A stretch of 64,000 bases of DNA, from positions 16,079,255-16,143,254 of the forward strand of contig JACSVZ010000012.1 in NCBI GenBank assembly GCA_014706295.1, in the 5' to 3' direction. The notes below the pieces were generated by a model that had not been told where the DNA came from, searched no databases, and saw nothing but the letters and a program-made list of their open reading frames with translations. This DNA comes from Lycocorax pyrrhopterus obiensis (taxonomy: Eukaryota; Chordata; Aves; Passeriformes; Paradisaeidae). Numbering within the stretch: the stretch's first letter is position 1; every line of letters begins with the position of its first letter. Of this stretch, positions 12,386-24,400 are shown in pieces. The translations under genes were made by a program, and so were the position numbers.

Positions 12386-13504
12386 GGGTGATGGAGTTTG
12401 CTGGTGTGTGGGTTCACGGCACTACAAACCTGGTGTCCACATCACCTCCCTGATGGTCACAAACACATCCCCCATGGCCAGAGAGCTGAAGTGCTGGGGC
12501 AGGCAAAGCACCTGGCCCCACTTGCAGACCGTGGGACAATAATGAGCAACAAGAACCAGTTGTGGCTGGGATAAATTTAGTTTGGCTGCACTGAGACTCT
12601 TCAGGCAGAGGAGGTGGGATCTGCTCCCACACCTCCCTGCAGGATGGGGCTTTGCCATGGGTGAACTGGTGTTGGCTGCTCGGCCCCTGAGGGCAGGACA
12701 GCTGTGGGTTTTGTTTTCAGCTACCAGTTGCTCCAGGGCAAAGTTTAGCTCTAGATGAATCAAGACCATTTCACTGAGTCCAGATGACTCATAACTACAG
12801 GGCAGGAAACTCTTTTATCTCGGGGGCAGCCGGTTTAATGTACATAGATGTTCACTCCTGGGCACTGAATAATTTCCATCTCTTTACTTCTCGTTAAAAG
12901 CAAATCAGAGGAGGGAAAGCAGTGAGAAATTTCTCTGTGTCTCTGTTTCTGCCATCTCTGAGAGAGCTTCCTCCCAGCTGTGCATTCTGCTTGCACTGGG
13001 TCATTTGCCGTGTATTTTAATTGGCAGAAAAAAGGACTTTTGCTCCAAAGCACCACTCCATTTTAAACCCTGATTCTGCAGGCACGAATGGAGCAGGGAT
13101 CTGTTACAACAGAGTCTGCTCCAGCTTCTGTAGAGCAAAGAGCATTCCATGTGGGAGAGCATTGTTGCCTCCTTGGAAGAAGGGGAGCCACAGTGGAATT
13201 TACACATCTTGTTGATGAGCCTGCTGAAAGAGCCACCCTCACCTCTGAGCAGCAGCTGGAGGCAGAGAGAGGAGGACTTGGGCAGCCGGGAACTCTTAAA
13301 CACAAGAGAAAGGTCAAAGTTTTGCTGGAGAACCTCTCAAGTCAGTTCTCTTTCCCAAATATGCCAGGCAGTGCTTTGCATCTCAAAGACCTGCCTTCCT
13401 GTCTTTTCCTGCCAGAACAGCCCTGCCTGCTCAGGCCACAGGTGGCTTTTCTCTCATCTCTGTGCACCAGTGACAGCAGAGCTGTGCTGCTGCTCTTCCC
13501 CTGT

Positions 13505-13553
13505 GCCCTCTGGGGTCCTATACCTGCCCTCTGGGGTCCTATACCTGCCCTCT
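13505..13553. repeat. 21-bp tandem duplication
   Basis: gccctctggggtcctatacct occurs twice in direct succession (13505-13525, 13526-13546), followed by a partial third copy. Confidence 0.9.
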
Positions 13554-14710
13554 GTAGAAGGCTGTGTGTGCTGTGTGTGAGCCCTTGGCACGAGGAGCCC
13601 TCAGAGAGGCCGTGCCAGGAGCTGCTCCCTGTCCACGATGACACATGGTGTGCACAGGCTGAGGGCTCCGTGTCCTGGAGACTGCAGGACTGGTTTTCCA
13701 GCCCTTCCTTGCATTGTGCAGGTCTCTCCCACCATGGCGACACCCTCCTGGGTGCTGACCCCTTCCTCCCCACCAGAAGTAGGGCTCTGCTGCTCAAAAC
13801 TCACCCACTCCCACATGGCTGCTCAGAGGTATTTTGCCACCTGAAGTGACAGAACACCTGTCTGCTTTTGCAAATGGGCCTTAGGTTGGTGTGGTTGGTG
13901 CTCAGTGTCTGATCCACGAAGCCCCGTGTTCAGATAATGTCCATTCCTGGAGCAGCCCAGGGCAGCAACTTGACACTGTGGCTTGGGCCACACTGGAGAC
14001 CTCTAAATCCACAGGCTGGAGCTGGTGAGATGAATGATTGCCAGGAGCCAACCTCCGCAGCATTTTCCACTCTTAAATATCACAGTAATAAAAAGGTAAA
14101 ATCATTAAAGTCCTTCTGCAGCCCCCTGTGCCTCATCTGAAATAGGACGAGAAAGAGCACAGAGCGAGGGGGTTATTAATATCCTGTCCCACGATGATGG
14201 CTTTATAAACATCCTTACCGCAGGCACAGCCTCGCTGGAGTGCTTTGGCACGACCTTCAGCCAAATGTCATGCTTTTATCACACTTGATATTTAACCAAT
14301 AAAGCGGTGAGGGGAAGACCTTGCCCCTAAATATCTGACCTTGTACACAGGGGGATGGGGTCAAAACAGAGAGAAACTGTGTTAAGTGTAGCCGTGCTAA
14401 ATGCTCCTCAGACCTGGTGCTCCCCTGGGAACTGTGCCAGAGCTCTGGCAAGAAGGGGATCAGATGTTTGGTGCAGTGGAAACCCTCTGTGCTGTAGGGG
14501 ATGACTCATGGGCAAAAGCCCCACAGAGCAACAAGGCCACGCTCACACCAAAGCGGGGGACTTTGGCTAGTGGGATGAGGTCTTGCTGGGGGCAGGAGGG
14601 TCCTGGCTGCAGGGAGAGCGACAGCTCCCGCTCTGGGGAGCCCCAGAAAAGACACCAGCTTTCCTTGTGACTTGTAGATACTGGAAATAAGAATCAAAAT
14701 CCTGTCCCAG

Positions 14711-14782
14711 TGAGAGGGCATTGGAACTAGATGGTCTTCAAGGTTCCTTCCAACCCAAACCAGTCTGAGATTCTATAATCTG
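14711..14782 (+). mobile_element. CR1 3' tail fragment, plus
   Basis: ggaactagatggtcttcaaggttccttccaacccaaacc, then gattctataatctg. It lies about 550 bp upstream of the first coding exon. Confidence 0.85.
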
Positions 14783-15324
14783 AAAGGAGAAAAGATTTTG
14801 TAGGTTAATGGATGGAGAAGGTAAGGAGCAGCTGTGAAGCCTGGATCGCTTGGTGAGCAGAAGACTGGGGTCAGTGGTTCCATTCAGGACCTGGCATTGT
14901 CCGGATGCCATTAGGAATGGCCTTTCATCTGTTCCCTGCTCCCACTTCACTTCCAGAGGGTGCCCTTTGCTGGAATAACAGCCCCAAGAAAAGTCATGTG
15001 CCAAAGAGAGCTGAGGGATGGTGATAGGTGCAGGACATGGGTTCCTGTGGAAGGGTGGGTGTGGAGAGGGTACACAAGGCTATCCCGAGCCAACAGTGAT
15101 CGACAGCACTCACCCAGCACAGGGCTGGGGGCTGCCAGCCCCAGCAGCCTCCACTGCTCTCTGAGGGTGTGGGCATCCCCAGATGGGGCAGCCCGTCTCT
15201 GTAGGAGCTGGATGGTGGAGACTGGGCATGTGGAGATACTGCCCTGGTGAGATGGATCCAGATCAGTTGTAGAGCTGAGCAGCCTGAGGTTGTTTTGGGC
15301 ATCCCAGCTTGTGTCTGGAAGGAA

Positions 15325-15422
15325 ATGTCTTACCTGCAGGGATCATACGAGCCCCTTGGCACCCCTGCAGGGCCAGCAGCAGTGGTGAGGAGGCGGAACA
15401 GATCTGCCTCAGCTGAAAACAG
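15325..15422 (+). CDS. ANKFN1: exon 1 (provisional first coding exon)
   Basis: The frame encodes a basic, serine-rich tail (RRRNRSASAEN) and ends two bases into a codon before donor gtgggt at 15423; exon 2 supplies the third base (Arg). The only in-frame ATG is at 15325, with G at -3; an in-frame TAG lies at 15202. An alternative is that this is an internal exon starting at 15371 after the acceptor-like ccctgcag, with the true start further upstream. The 3' half is well supported by phase and the left end is uncertain. Confidence 0.6.
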
Positions 15423-18400
15423 GTGGGTCAGGGCGTTGCTGGCACCGGCATCCACCTTGCAGCTGCTCACATTGGTGCTGCCCAGGAGAGCTCTGCTCTC
15501 CCGATTCCTGTCTTGGTCCCGACGATACAGATGTGCCTCTACCTTTCTGGCACATCCTCCATGCCTCATTTCTCTCCTGGCTTTTTCCCAGGTCATCCTC
15601 CCCTAAAATGACGCAGCAGATGCGGGACCTGCAGCTGGCGCAGGCCAGGAAGCCGCCAGGCCCTTCCTCACCAAACGCGGCCAAGAGGCTCTACCGAAAC
15701 CTGTCAGGGAAATTCCGCGTCAACTACACCTCCTTCGACGAGGGCAGCCTGGTGGGACGGGGCGAGAAGGAGAAGCTCCGCAAGTCCTACCTGGTCAGTG
15801 CCTGCTGGCTCCCTCCAGATGGGGACAGAGGGTCCCTGGGGGCTGAAGGTCCCTGTGTGGGTGATGCTGGAACCTGAGTGGGAGCACAAGAATGTGTTAA
15901 GTGGAGCTGTGGCAAGCTGAGTTGGAGCTGGTCCAGGTGTTTGCTTGGCATTGTCCAGATGTGTCTGCAAAGAGCTGATGCTCCCAAGCCTTTGAGATGA
16001 GGGCACCCTCTCCCTAATTGGGTTCGTGGGGTGCTAGCGAGGGTCCAGGGTGTTTGGTGGGACGGAGGAGGGTGCCCCGTGCTCAGCCCAGCTACGTTTC
16101 TCTTTTCACCCAGTTCCAGAGCAATGCTGCCCTCTTTGAGGCTGTGGAGCTGCAGGACCTTGACAGGGTGCAGGAGCTGCTGAAGCACTACAGCCCTGAG
16201 GAGCTGGACCTCAACACCCCCAACAGCGAGGGGCTCCTGCCCCTGGACATTGCCATCATGACCAACAATGCTCCCATCGCCAGGGCCCTGCTGCAAGCAG
16301 GAGCGAAGGAGAGCCCCCACTGTGAGTTGGGACAGGGAGCTGTGCCATGCCCATCACCTGGGTGTCCAGCATGGTGCAGTGGGGCACCACAGGCATTGGG
16401 TGCAGGTGGGGAGGCGATCACTGGGCTCTGGGAGACTGGGGCAGGCTGCAGCAGGGCTCAGGGGAACCGTGCACTCGAGTGCACCCCAGGACCAGGACAC
16501 GCAGGGGAGGATGGGGTCTCAGGGTGGGGATTCACTGCCAGCAGAGGCAGAGCTTGCCCTAACCACCTTCTCCTCCCTCCTCTCCTGGGCCCTACGGCCA
16601 TGCCCGCCCACAGTCGTGAGCCTGGAAAGCCGCTCGCTGCACCTCTCCACGCTGGTGCGGGAAGCGGAGCAGCGCGTCAACGAGCTCATGGCACAGGTGG
16701 TGAACGAGGCACCCAACGCTGACTGCTCCGAGAAGGAGAAGCAGCTCAAGGCCTGGGAGTGGCGATTCCGGCTGTACAAGCGCATGAAGGCAGGGTTTGA
16801 GCATGCCCGTGAGTGACCGCAGGAGGGCTGGGGGCTGGGGGCTGCCCCTGCACCGGGGAAGGAGTGGGGCTGTGCGTGGCACCAGCACCCATCAGAGGGC
16901 CCCTGCACCCTGTGGCCAGGGCTCGCAGTACGGGTGCATGGAGGGGAGAGCATGTTCCACTCAGGGAGTATGTCCCTGGGAGCGGGGAGAGGCCCGAGAG
17001 GGACACGGGAGGGTTCAGAGCGACCGTCCTCGCTGTAGCAGTGCCTGCACTCTCTGTCCCCAGGAGTGCCAGATGCCCCCAGCAGCGTCCACCTCTCTGT
17101 GGCCAGCAGCTCCTCATTGCAGGTGACCTTCTGGGAGCCCCTGAGCGTCAACTCGGCCGTTGTCACCAAGTACAAAGGTAAGGACCAGGATCCCCACAGC
17201 AGGGCAGGGTCACACAGCCACAGCAGGTGCCTTGCACCCCGTGGCAACACAACAGCGCCATGGGCAGTGCTGCCAAGCCCCAGTCAGGCCGCTTTTATGC
17301 TGGAGCACAGAAGAAGCCAGGGCTGCTGGACAGCCTGGCCACTACCCAAATGCTCTGAGCTAGACCAAACATCATCCTGCACCAATGCAAACCTTGGGGT
17401 GTCACTTGTTGGCTGCCCCCTCATCCTGCACACTGGGAGGACTTTGTTGTCCTGCACCCCTCACACACTTAAACCAGATATTTTTGTCTTCTGGAAGAAT
17501 TTCTTCCACCCCCCACTTCTGAGACACCATTTAAAGGTGCTGACCCAATCTGACGTGGCTTGGTGAGGACAGCAGCTCCCCATGACGTTTCCCCTGCCTT
17601 CACTCCACTGCCTCCAGCTCCTGTGCTGCCTGCAGTCCCCCTGCAGCTTCTGTCTGTGACATGCTGCCCCAGCCCCGGTGGCCTGTCCCCACTCCAGGGC
17701 CACATGGCACCTTGGGGTCTCTCTCCTTGCAGTGGAGTGGAGCTGCTCCCCGACCTTCTCGCCCCTGCTGGGAGAAGCTGTGATTGACAAGCTGAAGGAC
17801 CTGCACTTCACCATCCAGGGGCTGGTGTCGGTGAGTGCTGGGGTGCCCACAGTGGGCAGGGCTCGATGGGGAGAGCCCACAGCTGGGAAAAGCCACAGGC
17901 CATAGTGCAGCCCATGGGGAGGGATCGGGCACTGGCACAGGCTGCCCAGGGCAGTGGGGGAGTCATCATCCCTGGAAATGTTCAAAAGACGTGTATTTGG
18001 CACTTGGGGACATGGTTTAGTGGTGGCCTTGGCAGTGGTTGGACTCAGTGATCTTAGACGCCTTTTCCAACTTTAATGATTCTTTGTTTCTACGATCATT
18101 CCGAACAGGAACAATAGGATTGTGCCACGCTGCGTGCCATGGGCACAGCCTGGGCAGAGCCAAGAGTGTGGGGCTGGGAGAGGCATCTGTCTGTCCCCGC
18201 ACGGCCGCAGCCACTGACAGCGGGGAACATCCCTGCCAGGGTGCCTGGGGACTCTGTGACAGGCAGAATGGGCCCATTCACCCAACGCCTGATTTATCCT
18301 CCGTCCCCCACCCCACTCCTGTCTCCACCCAGGCTCTTCCTGGGCAGTAAATCAGTGGCTCATTCCTCTGCCACCTGCACAGTCCAACCCCTCGCCCCAG

Positions 18401-21400
18401 CCCCGGTGTCACCGAGAGGGGGGACCAGCCCCATCTCCATCTTCGGGAGCTCAGCAAGGTCATGGCTGGTGGGACTGTGGCTCCCTGCTGTTTTATCTCC
18501 CTGAGAACCACAAGAGCCAGGCTGCCTGTCAGCTGTCCCCTGGGCCAGTGGTGGGATGGAGCTCAGGGTGGGAACGCGGGCACATGCTGGGATAAATGAG
18601 GTCACCCCTACCGGGGTAGGAAGGCAGGGAGCACCGACTGGAGGAGCAGAGAGCAGCCTTGGGGAGGTGCGAGGGCAGCAGTGCCGAGCTCAGGAGCACT
18701 GTCAGGGCGGGAGCTGCCCTCAGGAGGGGCTTGAGCGGAGCCCAGAGCTGCATCGCTGCAAGGAGCTGCTCCGAGCCCATCAATCACACTGTCAGAGCTG
18801 CTTCACAGGCTCCTGTCGCCTCCATGAGTGCCTGGAGGCCTGGCAACATCTGGCAGCTTGACTGCGCTTTAATCAGAGGCTTTAATCACTGTCACTGTGC
18901 TACAAGCCCTTGACAGTGCTGGGCCAGCTCCCTGTCTCCAGGGGCTGGATCCTTACACGTCCCAGGGGATCGCCAGCACCCCAATCTACAGCAGCACTGA
19001 GTCCTTCGGGCTGGAGCTTCTCTGGCGAGGGCCATTTGCAATGTCCAGTCCTTCCTCTGTGCGCCCCAAACCCACCCAGCGGGGCCACAGGGATTCCCTC
19101 GTGTCTGATAACAAGGACTGGGTACAGGAGGGGAGGTAAGAGCCAGTGACCCGGGCTGTGGGCTCCCAGTTTAGTGCCCCTCGTGGTGTCCTGGAGCAGT
19201 GGGCTGGGGGCAATCCTCTTTGCCTCGCCTGCCAAGCCGGGGGAGGCGGGGCCGTGATGAGTGTGCTGCTCTCCTTGCAGGGCACGGCGTGCCACGTCCG
19301 GGTGTCTGCCTACAACATGAAGGGCTGGGGTCCCCCGCAAGCCTCCACGCCCCCCTTCGCTATCCCTTCCAGTGAGTACCCCCGGGAGCACCCCCATGGG
19401 AGCCAGCACAGGGCAGGGGGGGACAGGGCAGCTCCCTGTGCCATCCGGGGGTCCCTCTCGCTGCTGGGATGGGAGTGAGTGGACCCAGGGCCAAGGCAGA
19501 ATTTGGAGTCTCAGGCCAGGCAGGGAGGCTGTGCCTGGGGGTCTGGGATGCTGCCTCCAGCCAACAGGTGCTTTGCCAAATAGGGATTTTTCAGCCTTGC
19601 ATTATCCCTGCCACCTGGGAAAGGCTGAGCCATTTCAGGCCACCTGGATCAGCCCATCCCAAGGAGGAAGCCAGGAGGTGGCTCAGAGCCAGGACTCAGA
19701 GTGGCCCGGTCCTGGGTGGCAGTGGCCTCCTACTCTGTGCCACCACGGGGTCTCTCCCATCCAGACCCAAGCTGCATTCCCTGGCATCGAGCTGGGATGG
19801 GTGTCACGAGCCCCAGCAGAGACCAGCTCTGGGCTGTCAGCACTCTCCTCCCCATGCTGGCCCCAGGAAAAGTGTCAGGAAACAGCCACCCGATGTCACA
19901 CAAGGCACCCCGGGGTGCTGCGTGGAGAAGGGCCAGGAGGACTGAGCTGGAAGGAGCAGCCCAAAGGGTGAAGTTCAGGACTGAGGGGGCTCTAGAATGG
20001 CCTCTGCCACTTGTCACCAGTCCCAAAACAGGTGCCTGTGTGGTGTCCCCTGGGATTAGTGCTGGGAACAAGTAAGGAGCAGCCCCATGGGAGGCTGAGC
20101 TTGTCCCAAGGGCCAGGCCATGGAAGCACATCCTGTACCAGCACGCTGCAGCCACCCAGGGAGCAGTGAGGGCACCGGGGACGGGGGTGAACAGTGACGG
20201 GTCAGAGACGTGCAGCACCAAGCACAGCTCTGGCTGCAGATCCACAGAGCACTGAAATCACCAAAAATCCGTTTGCATGTCTAGGAATGCACACAGCAAG
20301 GGCACAGCAGTCCACTACCCTGCCTTTATCATGTCCCTGTCATGTTTGTACCCACTTGAAAGCCCATTTGCCACCTCACACAGGTCACATTCCCTGTGAC
20401 CAAGATCCAGGTGGCATCGAGTGTGGCTGAAGTGAATCAGACAGGAGTGGGGTTTATTTATTTTTATTGCCACTAATATTTCTCCCTTCAGTAGAGATCC
20501 CTCCCTGGCCCAGCAGAATATAGTCAGGCACCTCCCTGGGTGTTTTTAAAGCTACTAAAAATAGCGGCAAGTTCTAGCCAAAGTTAACAGAGCTGAACTT
20601 TCCATGGAAAACAGCAGCGGGCAGGACACAGGGGGTGTTTGAAGCAATTAATACAAAGTTGAGGGAGAAGAGCCGGCAGCTCCCCGGTCCCGCTCGTGGT
20701 CCTGCTGCCGTCCCACAGCGGGTGGAGCTGGCGGGAGTTTATTTATGTGTTTGTCGAGGTAAGCCCAGCTCCCAGCGCTCATCTGGGGCAACTGGGGAAG
20801 ACCTGGAGGAAGAGACTGGAAAGAATTTTATTTTTTAAGGCCAGTGAAGTTGCAGCAGCAACAGACAGAACCTTGTTCCTTCCCCCTGGTGTGCCCCTGC
20901 CATGCTGTGGGGAGGCCAGTGGCCACGGGGCACTGTGCAGAGCTCGCTGTTCCTGGGAAGAGTGGCACAAAACTGGGGAACTCCCAGCACACCCAGAGGC
21001 GCCCAGCACCCACAGCTGCTGCCATGCCCAGATGATGTGGGAGGAGGGGATGGGAACCCCTTTTCCCCCAGGGTGCCAGGGGTGACGCTGGCCTGTCCCC
21101 CACAGACTGGCGGGAGTACGACGGGCGGGCGCCGCGCCGGAGGGGACAGGCTGAAGCTCTGGACCATCTGCTGGGCCAGGTGAAGACCGTCCACCAGCAC
21201 TGCATTTGCCACGGTGAGCCCACGGCACGGTGCTTCAGGGAGGCTGGGGGGGTGTAGCTGAGTCCCCCAGGGCTGTGGTGTGATCCATGGAGCTGGGGTG
21301 GTGCAGGAATAGGTCTGTGCCATGGATGAGCAGAGCAGGGACACAGCTCAGGCAGTGGGGACCTCGGCAGAGCCTTCCCAACAGGTTGGCATCAGCTCTT

Positions 21401-24400
21401 CATCTCCTGCTGCAGCATCCTCTGCTCTCTGCTCCACAGAGCCCTGCAAGAACCAGCCCCAGAGCAGAAAGCATTCAGTCTCCAAGAGCCTCAAGCACCT
21501 CTTCCACCCTGGCAGCAAGTTTCTCAAGACACTGAAGCGGTGAGAGGCTGGTGTGCGGGGCTGGTGAGAGCTCCTGCCCCAGCAGGGCTGCCCATCCTGA
21601 GAGCTGTGCCTGCACCTTGGGGGCTGGGGGTGCTCAGAGCGGGGTCGGCACCGGGACTGAGCTGGTGGTGTCAGTGGAGATGAGTCCCGTGGCGCAGAGA
21701 TCAAAGGTTCTCTTGGTGTCTCCATTTGGACTGGCCAAGCTGTGCTGGTGCCCAGATCCCTGTGCCACCTCTGAGGGTCACCTGGCACCCCAGCTTGTGC
21801 AGACCCAGAGTGTCCCCTGCACAGCGTGGCCCCACTCTGTGCCATGTGCTGTGGGGTCATTGGCCGTGGTGTCTCCTGTGACACATTGGGTTCCCACTCC
21901 TGCTCCCGTACCAGCCACAAGCTTCTTCTGCCACGGGCTGTTGGAGAGGAGTGGAGACCTGGGGCAGGGCATCTCCTCTTCCCTCAGGAGGGAGACCCTT
22001 TGGGAGATGGAGCTGGCAGCTGGGGGTGACACTGAAGGCTGTCCTCCCTCCATGCAGGGGCCTCTACCTGACAGCCATCTTCTACAAGGACGACAACATC
22101 CTGGTGACCCATGAGGACCAGATCCCCGTGGTGGAGATTGATGACACCTACTCCTGCCTGCTCATGCAGGATTTCCTCTGGTTCACCAAGGTGGGTGGCC
22201 GAGGGACCCTGTGCTTGGGCAGAGGGCCAGGAGTGCCAGGGTGACCCAGGCAGGCATCAGACACCACCGCTGCCCCTCCAGCCCAGACACTGGGGCTTGG
22301 CAGTGCAGGCAGCCCATGGACTTGCTGCTTGCTGGGGTTCAGCACGGACCAGGAAACTTCCAGGGAATGGCGTTTCATCCCAACCCCTGGAAGCCCAAAG
22401 ATGGGTGACAGAGTGGTGCTGCACTGGGCAGGCTGTGTGCCAGGGTGGGTGGGCACTGCCTCTCCACAGGGATGCCAGTGGCTTTTGAACTGCTTCCCCT
22501 CAGCATCCCGCCATGGCACCTCTGCCTCTGCTGTAGGGTGAGGGAGCTGCTGCCAGCTCCTGCACTGCCAGCAGACTTGGGGAAAGGACATGTGGGCAGC
22601 TCAGGGCCAAAATAGTTTGCTGGGTGGTCCTTATCTACTGATGGAGAGTGCTTTCTTCTGCCTCCCCACCTTGGCCAACTTGTATTCAATCCTCAGGTTT
22701 CAGTCCTAGATGAAGAAGGTGTGAGTGGACATGGCGCAGGGTTGCCCTCGGGCGCAGACTCTGGAGGAATCTCAGTGCCTGTGGCACAGGGATTTATTTG
22801 CAGCCCTGCTGAGAGGTGCTGCATGCCCACACACATTCCTGACCCAGCTCAAACAGAGATGCAAACCATTTCCCCAAAACCCTCTGGCGTGGCCCAGCAG
22901 CAGCAGCGCTGACTCTCTTTGGTGTGTGCAGGTGTCCTGTATGTGGGACGAGATCCTGTGGCTGCGGCAGTGTGTCACCGTGTCCCAGTCCTCCTGCTCC
23001 TGCATCCTGCAGACGCGCTTCAAGATGCTGCTGGCCATCTCGCAGATGCAGGTGAGGGTCGGCCTGGGTGGGGAACAAACACTTCAAGTGGGGCGCTGGA
23101 GGCCGAGCTCCCTTGGGAGCAGCATGTGGATGTAGCACAGCCGGGATAAACGCAGGACCTGCTGGCCATGACCGTGGGTCCCTGCCTCATCCTCCCTGGC
23201 AGGACTCCGGCCACGGGACAATGAGGTGCCGGGTGTCATGGCAGTCTCATGCAGAGGGGCTGGGGACCATCAGGATGCTTTGCTGGGCAGACTGGTTTCC
23301 AGCAGGCAGCTGCAGGCACACCCCAGCTGCCCAGACCCACTGTGCCTCCGGGACGTCCCCTGACCCTCTGCTTTCTCCTGCCTTCCCACCCATCGCACAG
23401 GGACTGCTGGGCATCCAGGACCTGGGGCAGGTCTTCTTCGAGCCCATCAAAGACAAACAGGGCAACATCCTCATCGTCACCCTGAAGGAGGTGAAGACCA
23501 ACCAGACCTTTGAGAGCGTGCGCTGGGTTCCCATCTGCAAGCTGCAGACCAGCCGCAAGTCCGTGTCCTCCCCGGAGGAGCCCACTGCTCTGGACACGCT
23601 GCTCATCTCCATCCAGGTGTGTGTTGGTGCTGTGGGGCAGGGCAGCAGGCTCCCCTGGGAACCACCAGTGCTCCCTGCTCCCCCCGGCCTGGAAAGGTCA
23701 CAGCAGAGAGAGAGCAGAGCCCAGCCAGCCTCCAAAAATCCTGTTCTTTCAAGGGGAGGCATCAGGTTGGTGCCAGATTCACCCTGGCAGTGCTGGCTTG
23801 TCTTACTGTGCCGCTCCCCTTCTCCAGCTGGACTGGCTGTGCCACGGCATCAGCACGAGCCCCGCTGCGAGGAGTGGCTCAGTCCAGCAGTGCCTTTGTC
23901 CCCAGGACAAGCTGGCTTACCACCAGCGGAGCAGCCATGCCCTCTCCCCGGGCCTCTACCTGGGCTACTTGAAGCTGTGCAGCGCCGTGGATCAGATCCG
24001 AGTGCTGGTGCCAGAGCGGCTCCCCAACATCCTGTGCCACGTCAAGATTCGCTCCAACCCCAACATCTCCAGGTGAGATTTGCCAGGCTGCTCTGCCCCA
24101 CCCAGGCTAACAGCACCCAACACCTCCCACTTCAGCAGCAGCGCAATACTCCCTCTTATCCCTGCCATGCAGAGCTCTTAGGCACAGGGTGGGATTGTTA
24201 GGGTGTCCTTTGTGGGGTCAGGAGCTGAACTCGACAGTCCTTGTGGATCCCATCCAGCTCAGGATATTCTGTGATTCTGATTCAGCCTGGAGCAAACCAA
24301 GTTCCCTCTCTACCTCCACATTTCCCACATCCCTGGGGGTGCTGCATTGTCTGGGAGAGGAACAGCCAAGCAAACACAGCTCTCAGATTGTGTCCACATC

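Larger units (their letters stand above)
7581..15324. other. upstream non-coding region, part 2
   Basis: It contains the CpG cluster at 8.33-8.49 kb, an AAAC microsatellite, CR1 copies at 11.2, 11.8 and 14.7 kb, and AT-rich stretches at 8500-8660, 11590-11790 and 14050-14360 that resemble conserved non-coding DNA. Untranslated 5' exons of the gene could lie here. No coding exon is recognised in 8660-10510, 10553-11195 or 12386-14050. Confidence 0.5.

Noticed and set aside
13088..13849. 253-aa plus-strand open frame
   Set aside because: No recognisable motif, no splice context, overlaps long open frames on the other strand; typical of GC-rich non-coding DNA.
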